DNA from: an uncultured Lachnospiraceae bacterium
GTDB lineage: Bacteria; Bacillota; Clostridia; Lachnospirales; Lachnospiraceae
Reading direction: 5' to 3'
Assembly (NCBI GenBank): GCA_947625135.1
Contig: CANQNE010000004.1
Location: 1-64,000 of the forward strand
DNA: 64,000 nucleotides
Both the position numbers and the translations under genes were made by a program. Under the pieces are notes generated by a model, which worked only from the letters and a program-made list of their open reading frames with translations, was not told where the DNA came from and did not search any database. Numbering within the stretch: position 1 is the stretch's first letter; each line of letters begins with the position of its first letter. Shown here one piece after another: positions 52,979 to 61,169 of this stretch.

Positions 52979-53932
52979 ATGAAACGGAAAATGATCTGCC
53001 TGTGCGGCATGCTGCTGCTGTGCGGGATGTTCTGGGGCTGTAATAATCATGAAAAAGAAGAGTCCGGGTCCGGCTATCAGATCTATTACACCAATATTGA
53101 AGCCACGAAAGTGACTGCAACGGCGTACGATCCGAAGGCGAAAACGGCGGAGGATCTGGTAAACGAGCTGCTGATGCAGCTGGCCACGCCGCCCACGGCC
53201 ACTGATCAGAAGGTTGCGAAGCCGGAGAATGTGTCCATTGAGCGTGCGGAGCTGGACGAGCATCGGCTGAATCTGCAGTTCTCCGAAAAATATCTGGATA
53301 TGGATCGGATCACGGAGGTACTGTGCAGGGCGGCTTATGTGCGCACGCTGACTCAGATACCGGACGTGGACGAGGTGGAGTTCTTCGTGGGAGAGGAGCC
53401 GCTCACGGACGCAAAGGGCAGCAGGGTCGGCGCCATGACCGCCGACAGCTTTATCGACAACGTTGATAAGGAGCTGGGCGCTTATGAGGTGGGCAGTGTC
53501 ACCCTTTATTTTGCGGATAAGTCCGGCTCCCGTCTGGTGCCTGTGGAGGAGGAAGCGGTTCTTGGAACGAGCGTCTCTACAGAGAGGATCGTTGTAGAAA
53601 AACTGTTCAAAGGGCCGGACAGCACCCGGCGGGGCGTATATGCCACGATCCCTGACGGGACCCAGCTGCTGAGCATCTCAACTGACAACGGGGTCTGCTA
53701 TGTGAATCTGAGCGCTGACTTTTTGAAACCCCTGCCGGATGTGACGGAGATGGTATCGCTGTATTCCATTGTAAATTCCCTCTGCCAGCTGCCAAACGTG
53801 GATAAAGTGCAGTTTGCCATTGACGGGGACACAGAGAAGACGTTCATTGAAGATATCACATTTTCCCTCCCCTTTGAATACAACGGGGAGCTGATCGGAG
53901 CGGACGGCGCCAGGCAAGAAAAGGCAAAATGA
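52979..53932 (+). CDS. GerMN-domain lipoprotein (317 aa)
   Basis: A signal peptide with lipobox GMFWGC is followed by two GerMN repeats (about residues 40-165 and 170-295), with NLQFSEKYLDM and YVNLSADFLKPL as matching segments. GerMN proteins act in spore germination (GerM) or in cell-wall control next to two-component systems (LpqB). The gene follows the sensor kinase and is probably its accessory protein. Start 52979 has GGAG at proper spacing; 52967 is also in frame. Confidence 0.85.
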   Translation: MKRKMICLCGMLLLCGMFWGCNNHEKEESGSGYQIYYTNIEATKVTATAYDPKAKTAEDLVNELLMQLATPPTATDQKVAKPENVSIERAELDEHRLNLQFSEKYLDMDRITEVLCRAAYVRTLTQIPDVDEVEFFVGEEPLTDAKGSRVGAMTADSFIDNVDKELGAYEVGSVTLYFADKSGSRLVPVEEEAVLGTSVSTERIVVEKLFKGPDSTRRGVYATIPDGTQLLSISTDNGVCYVNLSADFLKPLPDVTEMVSLYSIVNSLCQLPNVDKVQFAIDGDTEKTFIEDITFSLPFEYNGELIGADGARQEKAK

Positions 53933-53959
53933 GAAACAGGGTCGTGAAAAGGAGAAAGG

Positions 53960-56416
53960 ATGAAAAAACGACCTGTATGCCGGATCACGGTTCCGGCGCT
54001 TTTGGGACTGGTTTTGTGCGGCATCGGTGCGGTGCGCTGGGTCATTCCCGTATTCGCGGTGCTTCTGGCAGACGCCGCAGGAAGAAAAAGATCATGGCCC
54101 CGGGCAGGAAGGATCTGCCTGGGGTTCATCTGTTTTTTGGCCGGGGCGCTGCTTTTTCAGGCGGCCCGGAGCGTTTCGCCGGAGGAGGGCAGTCTAGTCA
54201 CAGTCACCGGAAAGATCGATCAGTATGAGTACAAAAACAATACCATTATCTATTACGTCAGAGGGAACTCCCCTTATCATCGGGTGATGATAAAAGGGAC
54301 GGATCAAACTTACATTTCTCATCCCCTTTCCCCGGGCATAAAGATCCGGGCGGAGGGTATCGTTGAAAATTTTCAGGAACCTGCCAACAAAGGACAATTT
54401 CATCAGAAGTTATACTACAAAAGCCAGAATGTGGATTTTCAGATAAAGGATGCGGTTATTACGGTGACAGGCGGGCGTGGCAGCATTTGGGCTGAAGGCT
54501 GCAAGGCGCTGCAGGGCACGCTGGCGGATTGTTTTTACAGGATTGCGGACGAAAAGACTGCCTCGCTGCTGGCAGCGATGGTAGCCGGAGATAAAACCGG
54601 GCTCGACCCAGAGCTGCGCGCCCTGTACCAGCGAAATGGGATCGCCCATATACTGGCCATATCCGGTCTGCATATCTCTATTCTCGGCATGGGCGTGTAC
54701 AGACTGATCAGAAAGCTGGGCTGTCCCCTTTTGCCGGCCTGCCTGTCTGGCGCGGGCTTTACCCTGTGCTTTGGCGCAATGACAGGGATGTCCGTCTCCA
54801 CCCTCCGGGCGGTGACAATGTATACGGTTTCCATGGGCGCGCAGATCACGGGCCGTACTTATGACGGGCCCTCCGCCCTTTCGCTGGCTGCGCTGCTTGT
54901 CGTTCTGGAACGTCCCTTTGCTGTCTTTCAGCCATCCATGCAGTATTCCTTCGGCGCGGTGGGCGCGCTGCTGGCGCTGACTATGGGCCCGCCCTTATTG
55001 CCCTCTGAAAAGGCCGGCTTTGAACATGCAAAGAAAAAAAGGGTTCATGACGGGAAAACAGGAAGAGCCGGGAAGCTGGCGGGGATAGTCAGAAAAGGGG
55101 CGGCGGGACTGGCGGCATCTGCAGCCATTCAGCTGGTTACTATGCCCGTTCAGCTGTATCATTCCTATTCTGTGCCGGTTTACGGGGTGCTTTTGAATCT
55201 GTTTGTAGTGCCTACGGTGGGCGTGATATTGATCATGGCTGTTTTGGCTGCTGTGTTCAGCCTTCTCTTCGGGGGCGGCCTGCTTCCCCTGGCAAAGCTG
55301 CTCTTGCTTCCCTGCCGCTGGCTGTTTTCCTGCTATACGTTTTTATGCGAAACGGCGGAACGGATTCCCTGCAGCCGCCTGACGCCGGGTCAGCCCGGCG
55401 TGGTGCAGATCCTGTTGTTTTACGGGCTGTTGTTTTTGGCGGCGGCATGCCTGTACCGGGCAAAGGGACGGCTGCGGCTGATGGCGCTGATCTTGCCGCT
55501 GTGCGGGGTGCTTCTGCTGCAGTGCCATCCCTTCCGGACGCTGGAAATCACCATGCTGGATGTGGGGCAGGGAGAAGCCATCTGTATCCGGACGCCGGAG
55601 GGGGCGACGGTTCTTTCAGACAGCGGAAGCACAAGCGTGGGAAAAGTCGGAGCCTACCGGGTAAAGCCGTTTCTGCTTGCCAGCGGCGTGTCGGTGGTGG
55701 ACGCCGTGCTGGTAAGCCACTGTGATCTGGATCATATTTCCGGGATCGAAGAGCTTCTGGAGGAAAACGGAAGAGAGATTACCATCAGGACGCTGATCCT
55801 GCCGGATGTAAGCGGGGCGTCCCGGGAGCAGGAGGGCTCTGGGGCCGGCAGGGACGAAGCCACAGAGCAGCTGGCAGCCAAAGCCGCTCTGGCCGGAGTG
55901 GAGGTACAGTATGCAAAAGCAGGAGACGCGCTGCAGGTGCAGGGCGGCACATTTACCTGTCTTGCGCCGGAAGAAGGCAGCTTGTCCGCGGACAGAAATG
56001 AAAACAGCGCCGTTTATGTATTTTCAAGGGGAAAATTCCGTTTATTGCTGACGGGAGATCTGCCTGCGGAAAGAGAAGATCCGCTGCTCGGGCAGCAGGA
56101 GTTGTCCTGTCAGGTACTGAAAGTGGCGCACCACGGATCAAAAAATTCTACTTCTGAGGCGCTCCTGCAGAAGACGTCGCCAAAGACGGCCCTGATCTCC
56201 TGCGGGAAAAACAACCGTTACGGGCATCCTGACAAAGAGCTTCTGGAAAGGCTGGAGGCCGCCGGGATCAGGTGGTACTGCACGTCTGAGGTGGGCGCCG
56301 TCTGCCTGAAAGTGGGAGAGGACGGCGGATATGAGATCAGGCTGGGTTATGATTCCCCCTTCAGTACTTTGTTTAATATGTCTGCCAGAACGTCCATGGC
56401 ATTTAGCTCTTCCTGA
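53960..56416 (+). CDS. comEC: ComEC/Rec2-family DNA channel protein (818 aa)
   Basis: ComEC carries single-stranded DNA across the membrane. The N-terminal part has an OB-like domain (VTGKIDQYEYKNNTIIYY). The Competence domain with about ten helices begins near GLDPELRALYQRNGIAHILA. The C-terminal metallo-beta-lactamase domain has LDVGQGEAI, VLVSHCDLDHISGIEE and KVAHHGSKNS. The length is normal. The last 23 or so residues lie in the part that overlaps spoIIP on the other strand and have no family match. AAAGGAGAAAGG precedes the start. Confidence 0.93.
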   Translation: MKKRPVCRITVPALLGLVLCGIGAVRWVIPVFAVLLADAAGRKRSWPRAGRICLGFICFLAGALLFQAARSVSPEEGSLVTVTGKIDQYEYKNNTIIYYVRGNSPYHRVMIKGTDQTYISHPLSPGIKIRAEGIVENFQEPANKGQFHQKLYYKSQNVDFQIKDAVITVTGGRGSIWAEGCKALQGTLADCFYRIADEKTASLLAAMVAGDKTGLDPELRALYQRNGIAHILAISGLHISILGMGVYRLIRKLGCPLLPACLSGAGFTLCFGAMTGMSVSTLRAVTMYTVSMGAQITGRTYDGPSALSLAALLVVLERPFAVFQPSMQYSFGAVGALLALTMGPPLLPSEKAGFEHAKKKRVHDGKTGRAGKLAGIVRKGAAGLAASAAIQLVTMPVQLYHSYSVPVYGVLLNLFVVPTVGVILIMAVLAAVFSLLFGGGLLPLAKLLLLPCRWLFSCYTFLCETAERIPCSRLTPGQPGVVQILLFYGLLFLAAACLYRAKGRLRLMALILPLCGVLLLQCHPFRTLEITMLDVGQGEAICIRTPEGATVLSDSGSTSVGKVGAYRVKPFLLASGVSVVDAVLVSHCDLDHISGIEELLEENGREITIRTLILPDVSGASREQEGSGAGRDEATEQLAAKAALAGVEVQYAKAGDALQVQGGTFTCLAPEEGSLSADRNENSAVYVFSRGKFRLLLTGDLPAEREDPLLGQQELSCQVLKVAHHGSKNSTSEALLQKTSPKTALISCGKNNRYGHPDKELLERLEAAGIRWYCTSEVGAVCLKVGEDGGYEIRLGYDSPFSTLFNMSARTSMAFSSS

Positions 56417-57651
56417 AAGGTATTTTTCTGGGAGCCGGCCTCCACCAGAAGGCTGCGGGGACGCAGGTGCAGATTGTACCGGTAGCATTTCAGATAAATG
56501 GGCCGGGTCACGTCGGGATAATACAGGGCGGCCTTTAGCTGCATCTGCAGGCTGAAAGCCAGATTATCCTGTATGTAAGGATTATAAAGATAGCTGATCT
56601 CTCCGTTTTTGGCGGTGCGGCTGAGACCGTTGAAAAACATAAATTTTGCGGTTTCCTTTCCGTTGACCATGGTAGTCATCTTGTTGCCGTTGATGCCGTC
56701 CCGGTGCAGGTCGATCACGATCTGAACGGAGGGATTCTCCTCCAGGATCCGGCTGACGTCTTCCAGTGCAAGAGAGTAGGCTTTGTTTCGATCCAGTACG
56801 CCGTTGATCATGTCGTAGATTTCCCTGTCGTGGATCACGTTGTAGCCGTACTGCTCCGTAAGCAGTTTGGTGAGATAATCGCCGACGCCGATGATACTTG
56901 TGGCGGGATCCCCCGGCGTGCTGTCGGCAAATTCCTCCTGAGAATGGGTATGATAGATCAAAATCTGGGGCTGGCTGTTGTCCTCCTGAAGACGGAGATC
57001 CTTTGCCAGAAGGGCTTCGGCGTTCAGCAGCGATTCATCGATGACGGTGGTGGGGTCCAGCGTAAAAAAGGTATTCAAAAGGAAAGAAAAATCTGAAAGC
57101 TGGGCGGCGGAGTAAGAGACGCCGGAAGGCGGGACGGCGGCTCCTGAGCCGGCAGTCAGAGCGTCCTCGCCGGCAGTGGGGACATCCTCTCCGGCAGCCG
57201 TGGGTTCCTCATTGGGGCCGGACGCCTGCGCCCCGTCCTTTTCAGGCTGGACGCTGTTTCCCTCCGACAACAGATCGCTGCCGGACGTGGCCCCCTCCTG
57301 CTCTTTTTCTGTCCCGTCGGCGAGCAGAGAGTCAGAGAAGGCGCTCTCTGCGGAAGGGACGATCACCTGCAGCTGCGCCGCATAATCCATCAGCGGCTGC
57401 CACTGGGAAAAACAGAGGGAGGCCAGAGAAAGAGAGACAGTGTTTTGCCGGTCGTCTTTCGCGCTCTGACAGATGCCGGGCACATAATTTTGAACCACCA
57501 GTCTGGCAACGGCAGTTTTCAGTCCGAAGGAGGAGAACTGGATCCCCGGAAAATGCAGGGCCGGGAAGGCGCGCAGGAAAAAAACCAGAGAGCCTGTACA
57601 GATAAAGATCCAGAGAAAAGAAAACAGTTTTGCAGATCTGGTTGGTCTCAT
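56347..57651 (-). CDS. spoIIP: Stage II sporulation protein P
   Basis: SpoIIP is the amidase/endopeptidase that, with SpoIID and SpoIIM, thins septal peptidoglycan during engulfment. One N-terminal membrane helix (FSFLWIFICTGSLVFFL) is followed by a low-complexity linker rich in Glu, Gly and Ala (about residues 115-180). The catalytic domain has ILIYHTHSQEEF, VIDLHRDGI and LVEAGSQKNTFQE. Length and motifs are typical. GGGAGGG sets the start. It overlaps comEC by 70 bases at the 3' end and follows gpr. Confidence 0.93.
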   Translation of the reverse strand: MRPTRSAKLFSFLWIFICTGSLVFFLRAFPALHFPGIQFSSFGLKTAVARLVVQNYVPGICQSAKDDRQNTVSLSLASLCFSQWQPLMDYAAQLQVIVPSAESAFSDSLLADGTEKEQEGATSGSDLLSEGNSVQPEKDGAQASGPNEEPTAAGEDVPTAGEDALTAGSGAAVPPSGVSYSAAQLSDFSFLLNTFFTLDPTTVIDESLLNAEALLAKDLRLQEDNSQPQILIYHTHSQEEFADSTPGDPATSIIGVGDYLTKLLTEQYGYNVIHDREIYDMINGVLDRNKAYSLALEDVSRILEENPSVQIVIDLHRDGINGNKMTTMVNGKETAKFMFFNGLSRTAKNGEISYLYNPYIQDNLAFSLQMQLKAALYYPDVTRPIYLKCYRYNLHLRPRSLLVEAGSQKNTFQEELNAMDVLADILNKVLKGES

Positions 57652-57702
57652 GGCGTGCCCTCCCTTTTGTCATGACACCATTATATTCTGCGGAAAAGAG
57701 TT

Positions 57703-58584
57703 TTATGAAGCCTGCAGGGCCATATTCAATCCTTCGGAAATGGTGAAGGAAAGACGTTTCACCGCTTCATCGATATCCTTGGGCGTCACGTACATGCCGT
57801 TTAAATGCGGGGCGATCTGCACGTCCCCTTTTGTGTCGTGGACAATGGTGGTGGCTTCCACCACGGTGGGCACCCCTACCGCAATGACGGGAACGCCAAG
57901 GCTTTCCCTGCAGAGAGAACAGCGGTGATTGCCTACCCCGGAGCCGGGATGGATGCCGGTGTCCGCGATCTGGATAGTGCGGTTCAGCCGCTTAGTGCTG
58001 CGGGCGGCCAGAGCATCCACGGCGATCACATAATCCGGCTCCGTCTCCTTGACGATCCCCTGGAGGATCTCCAGCGTTTCCATACCCGTCTGTGCCATGA
58101 CGCCGGGAACAATGCTGCTGATCTGGCTGGCATGCTCCTCACCCATGGCGGCTTTTCCGTATTCCCGTACAATGTGTCTGGTAATCAGCAGGTTGTCCGC
58201 CACCTGCGGGCCAAGGGCGTCTGCGGTGACCATACGGTTGCCCAGACCTACCACCAGCACGGAGGCATCCTGCTTCTTATCCGCAGGGATCAGTTCCCGG
58301 ATGATCCTGGAGAGTTTTTTCGAGACTTCCCGGTGATAATCCTCGTCAGGGACGGACAGGTTGGGCGCTTCCAGCGTGATATAGGTTCCTTTGGGCTTGC
58401 CCATGGCCCGGGCGCCCTTTTCAGATTCGATCACCACCTTGGTAATGGTGATCTCTCTTTTTTTGTCATAGTTTTCCTCAATGATGACGCCGTTAATTTC
58501 CACGTTGTCCTGAGTAAACCGTTCTCCGGCCTCCATCGCCAGATCCGTCCGGATCGGAAAAGAAGTCATAGTGTGTTCCAACAT
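57703..58584 (-). CDS. gpr: GPR spore protease
   Basis: GPR degrades small acid-soluble proteins when spores germinate. It is made as a zymogen. The N-terminal IRTDLAMEAGERF resembles its own processing site and the cleavage sites of its substrates. VVGLGNRMVTADALGPQV and VDALAARSTKRLN are family segments. The length of 293 is slightly short but normal for clostridia. AAGGTGG precedes the start. The gpr-spoIIP order is conserved in spore formers. Confidence 0.94.
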   Translation of the reverse strand: MLEHTMTSFPIRTDLAMEAGERFTQDNVEINGVIIEENYDKKREITITKVVIESEKGARAMGKPKGTYITLEAPNLSVPDEDYHREVSKKLSRIIRELIPADKKQDASVLVVGLGNRMVTADALGPQVADNLLITRHIVREYGKAAMGEEHASQISSIVPGVMAQTGMETLEILQGIVKETEPDYVIAVDALAARSTKRLNRTIQIADTGIHPGSGVGNHRCSLCRESLGVPVIAVGVPTVVEATTIVHDTKGDVQIAPHLNGMYVTPKDIDEAVKRLSFTISEGLNMALQAS

Positions 58585-58668
58585 GGTAACTTTCCACCTT
58601 TCTACTGTTTATAGATAGACTGCCGCATACATGCTCTGGCCGTACTGCGGCAATTTGCTGTTGTTACA

Positions 58669-58696
58669 GTTTTTGCGTTTTTTTGTAAATTATGTA
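58669..58696 (+). repeat. Direct repeat, copy 1 (upstream of PadR cassette)
   Basis: A 28-base T-rich segment starting GTTTTTGCGTTTTTT and ending AAATTATGTA. It recurs nearly identically at 59989-60015, just upstream of the rpsT promoter. It lies about 44 bases before a TTGACA box here. Confidence 0.7.
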
Positions 58697-58739
58697 GGAT
58701 GACCAGATATGTGTTGCAGTTGAAAATTTTTAAAAGATA

Positions 58740-58789
58740 TTGACAGAAAGCACGGTCCTGTAATAGAATGTACTTAGTAATACTAAATA
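58740..58789 (+). promoter_or_regulatory. PadR promoter with palindromic operator
   Basis: TTGACA (58740-58745) and TAGAAT (58764-58769) are 18 bases apart. Right after the -10 box, TACTTAGTAATACTAAATA (58771-58789) is a near-perfect 19-base palindrome, the expected place for a PadR repressor to block its own operon. Confidence 0.75.
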
Positions 58790-58804
58790 TAGTTGAGGAA
58801 TATG

Positions 58805-59140
58805 ATGGATCAGAAATACCAACGGCAGATGAAAAAGGGCGTTTACGAGATGCTGGTGCTGTATCTTTTGGGTGAAGGAGAAAAATACGGATACCAGCTT
58901 CTCAGTGAGATGAAGGAAAAAAGCGGCGGTATGTTTGCCATGAAGGAGGGCACCCTGTACCCGATCCTGTACCGGCTGGAGGAGGACGGCTGCATCAGCA
59001 GCCGCTGGAGCATGCCAAAGGACCGGGAGGTGTCCCGGAAATATTATGTCATTACTGAGAAAGGCCGGCATACCCTTTCGGAGATGATCGCATTTTGGGG
59101 AGAGTTTTCCGGCGGAGTTAGCCGGATGCTTGTCAGGTGA
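58805..59140 (+). CDS. PadR-family regulator (111 aa)
   Basis: A winged-helix PadR protein: KKGVYEMLVLYLLGEGEKYGYQL, then MKEGTLYPILYRLEEDGCI and KYYVITEKGRHTL. The length is that of short PadR-s1 members. It probably represses its own operon through the palindrome at 58771-58789. The start at 58805 leaves GAGG at usable distance; 58802 is also possible. A small peptide and a HAAS-DUF3887 membrane protein follow, a common PadR pairing. Confidence 0.92.
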   Translation: MDQKYQRQMKKGVYEMLVLYLLGEGEKYGYQLLSEMKEKSGGMFAMKEGTLYPILYRLEEDGCISSRWSMPKDREVSRKYYVITEKGRHTLSEMIAFWGEFSGGVSRMLVR

Positions 59141-59156
59141 CCTGTCGGGGGGCGTG

Positions 59157-59225
59157 ATGAAAATGATTGTGGGATTTGCGGCGTGCAGTGCAGTGGCGGT
59201 AGTATTTTTGTGGATCGCCAAATAA
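59157..59225 (+). CDS. Possible 22-residue membrane peptide
   Basis: A short frame encodes MKMIVGFAACSAVAVVFLWI plus AK, one hydrophobic helix. GGGGGG lies five bases before the start, and it sits between two genes of the same operon. No family is known to me. It could be a small regulatory membrane peptide or chance. Confidence 0.4.
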   Translation: MKMIVGFAACSAVAVVFLWIAK

Positions 59226-59284
59226 TCTTTTGCCCGGTATCACAGATTTCATACAGCAAATAACAGGAAAGGAACAGAGCAGGT

Positions 59285-59932
59285 ATGGATGAGCGTAAAT
59301 ATGTGAAGCAGGTAGTAAAGCATTTAAAGTGCTCCGGGGCAAAGCGGGAAGAGGTGCGAAGGGAGCTTCTGGCAGACATTGCTTCCGCGGTGGAAGCGGG
59401 GGAGTCATGGGATCAGGTTCGGGCCCGCATGGGAATGCCGAAGGAAGCCGCCAGAGAGTTTAATGACAATTTTTCGGCGGAGGAAAGAAAAAAGTACAGA
59501 AACAAAAGGATTCTGATTATTTCGGGGATCGTTGCTGCGCTGCTGGCTGTGCTTGCAGCTGTAGGCTACTGGATGTTCCCCAAGGTGTCGGCGCTGGATG
59601 AAAAATCAGGATTCAATGAAGCCCTGGTAGTGGAAAAGGCAAAAGAGATCATTGATCTTTTTGACAGAGGAGATTATGCGGCGATAATCGCCGGAGGCAG
59701 CGAAAAGATGCAGGCAGGTCTGAATGAAGAGATCCTTTCTCAGGCGAAGGATACGATCTGTGACGACTGGGGCAGCTTTCGCTCTTACGGTACGCCCTAT
59801 ACGGCCTTTGTGAACCAGATGGGCGCAGAAGGGGCGCTGGTGCAGATCAATGTTGCCTATGAAAATATCAGTGTCACCTACACGATCTCCTTTGACCGGG
59901 ATATGAAGCTGCAGGGATTTTTCATCAAATAG
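59285..59932 (+). CDS. HAAS/DUF1700-like membrane protein with DUF3887-like end (215 aa)
   Basis: Residues 1-65 are a cytoplasmic HAAS-type helical domain (MDERKYVKQVVKHLKC, then MGMPKEAAREFNDNF), which in other cases interacts with PadR regulators. A single membrane helix follows (about residues 76-95: IISGIVAALLAVLAAVGYW). The outside domain is DUF3887-like, ending YTISFDRDMKLQGFF, the same as the lipoprotein at 35092-35505. The protein may link an external signal to the PadR repressor; that is inference. Confidence 0.78.
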   Translation: MDERKYVKQVVKHLKCSGAKREEVRRELLADIASAVEAGESWDQVRARMGMPKEAAREFNDNFSAEERKKYRNKRILIISGIVAALLAVLAAVGYWMFPKVSALDEKSGFNEALVVEKAKEIIDLFDRGDYAAIIAGGSEKMQAGLNEEILSQAKDTICDDWGSFRSYGTPYTAFVNQMGAEGALVQINVAYENISVTYTISFDRDMKLQGFFIK

Positions 59933-59988
59933 AACGACAGAGTCCCCTTGTCATGGAGCTTGGGATAAAAAACGTTGGGTGCAGAAGA

Positions 59989-60015
59989 GTTTTTGCGTTT
60001 TTTACAAATTATGTA
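59989..60015 (+). repeat. Direct repeat, copy 2 (upstream of rpsT)
   Basis: A 27-base copy of the segment at 58669-58696, with the same GTTTTTGCGTTTTTT start and AAATTATGTA end. It abuts the TTGACA box of the rpsT promoter. Confidence 0.7.
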
Positions 60016-60088
60016 TTGACAGAATCAAGGGCATCTACTAAAATACAAGAGTATGTTTCCGTCAGTACGTCCGTGTCCGGCTTGACGG
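60016..60088 (+). promoter_or_regulatory. rpsT promoter and leader hairpin
   Basis: TTGACA (60016-60021) and TAAAAT (60039-60044) are exactly 17 bases apart, a strong promoter suited to a ribosomal protein gene. In the leader, CCGTCA (60059-60064) can pair with TGACGG (60083-60088), which may be an autoregulatory structure for S20. Confidence 0.75.
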
Positions 60089-60127
60089 AGGCAAAACACA
60101 AGAATGAAAGATCAGGAGGTGGAGATC

Positions 60128-60391
60128 TTGGCAAATATCAAATCGGCAAAAAAGCGAATTCTGGTAAACCGAAACAGAGCTGAGAGAAATAAATCGATCA
60201 GGTCTAAGGTGAAGACATCCGTGAAAAAGGTAGATGCCGCTATCGCAGCAAACGATGTGGAGGCCGCAAAGGCCGCGCTGTTGGCAGCAACGGCTGAGCT
60301 GGACAAGGCTGCTTCCAAAGGCGTTTATCATAAAAATACAGCTTCAAGAAAGATTTCTCGTTTGGCAAAGGCTGTAAATAAAATCGCATAA
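60128..60391 (+). CDS. rpsT: 30S ribosomal protein S20
   Basis: The sequence beginning ANIKSAKKRILVNRNRAERN and ending KNTASRKISRLAKAVNKI is the S20 family. It is basic and helical, and 87 residues is the usual size. Translation starts at TTG (60128) behind AGGAGGTGGAG; an upstream ATG at 60104 would add eight residues not found in the family and place the ribosome site inside the gene. TTG starts for S20 are also known in other bacteria. Confidence 0.95.
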   Translation: MANIKSAKKRILVNRNRAERNKSIRSKVKTSVKKVDAAIAANDVEAAKAALLAATAELDKAASKGVYHKNTASRKISRLAKAVNKIA

Positions 60392-60398
60392 GCAAAAG

Positions 60399-60432
60399 GA
60401 CAACCAATACCGTCAGTTGGTTGTCTTTTTTT
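60399..60432 (+). terminator. rpsT terminator
   Basis: GACAACCAA (60399-60407) pairs with TTGGTTGTC (60417-60425), followed by TTTTTTT. It lies eight bases after the S20 stop codon. Confidence 0.92.
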
Positions 60433-60524
60433 GGATTGCTTTACTTTGGGGCGCACTTATGGTATATTTTGTGTAGGTGATTCTGAAAAACGAAGGTGTT
60501 TCTTTGAAAAAAGGGGGTTTTTAC

Positions 60525-61169
60525 ATGAAAACAAAAAAGGTGAAGGCCAGATATATCGCCACTCCGCTTGTGATTCTGGCGCTGATCGTGATATGGTTTT
60601 TGATTCCGGAAAGCTGGATCAGCATTGACGGGGAACAACCGAAGGTGACGGCAACCCCCGAGGTGATCGAGATCGACGAGAACGTCCGGTTCACAGGCGA
60701 AGATGTAGCGGCCTACCGCACCCTTCCGAAAACCCTCAGCACCGCTGACGAAGAGCAGGTGAACGCGCTTTTGGAAAAGCTGCAGAAAGCGGCAAACAGG
60801 GAAGAGTATCCGGCTGTGCTGAAGGGACTGCAGGATGCTGCCGGAGAGATCAAGTCGCTCAAGAGAGAGATCAATGAGATCAATATGATCATTTATTCCC
60901 ATTATTCCACGGAGGAGGCCGCCTCAAAAATGGACGCGGAGTATTCCATGCAGCTGCTGGATCGGATTCATGCACTGAGCGATTATGACGAGGCGCAGAT
61001 TGATAATGTGGAAGCGGTGGAGAAGGTCGCGAAAGAGCAGATCAAAGAAAAACGGACTTCCGTATGGGTGATGCTGATTGTGTTCGCAGTTGTAGTGGCT
61101 GCCCTGTGGATCTTTCTGGATCTGCGGCACCACCGCAAAGTCCGCAGAGAAAAGGAGGGCGGTATATGA
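60525..61169 (+). CDS. Hypothetical protein with two membrane helices (214 aa)
   Basis: I do not recognise a family. A helix near the N-terminus (ATPLVILALIVIWFLI), then about 150 residues with a likely coiled coil (around LEKLQKAANREE and IKSLKREINEINMI), then a second helix (VWVMLIVFAVVVAALWIFL) and a basic tail. Orientation suggests that the middle part is outside the cell. AAGGGGG sets the start at 60525. The stop codon overlaps the start of the kinase gene (ATGA), so the two are translationally coupled. Confidence 0.7.
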   Translation: MKTKKVKARYIATPLVILALIVIWFLIPESWISIDGEQPKVTATPEVIEIDENVRFTGEDVAAYRTLPKTLSTADEEQVNALLEKLQKAANREEYPAVLKGLQDAAGEIKSLKREINEINMIIYSHYSTEEAASKMDAEYSMQLLDRIHALSDYDEAQIDNVEAVEKVAKEQIKEKRTSVWVMLIVFAVVVAALWIFLDLRHHRKVRREKEGGI

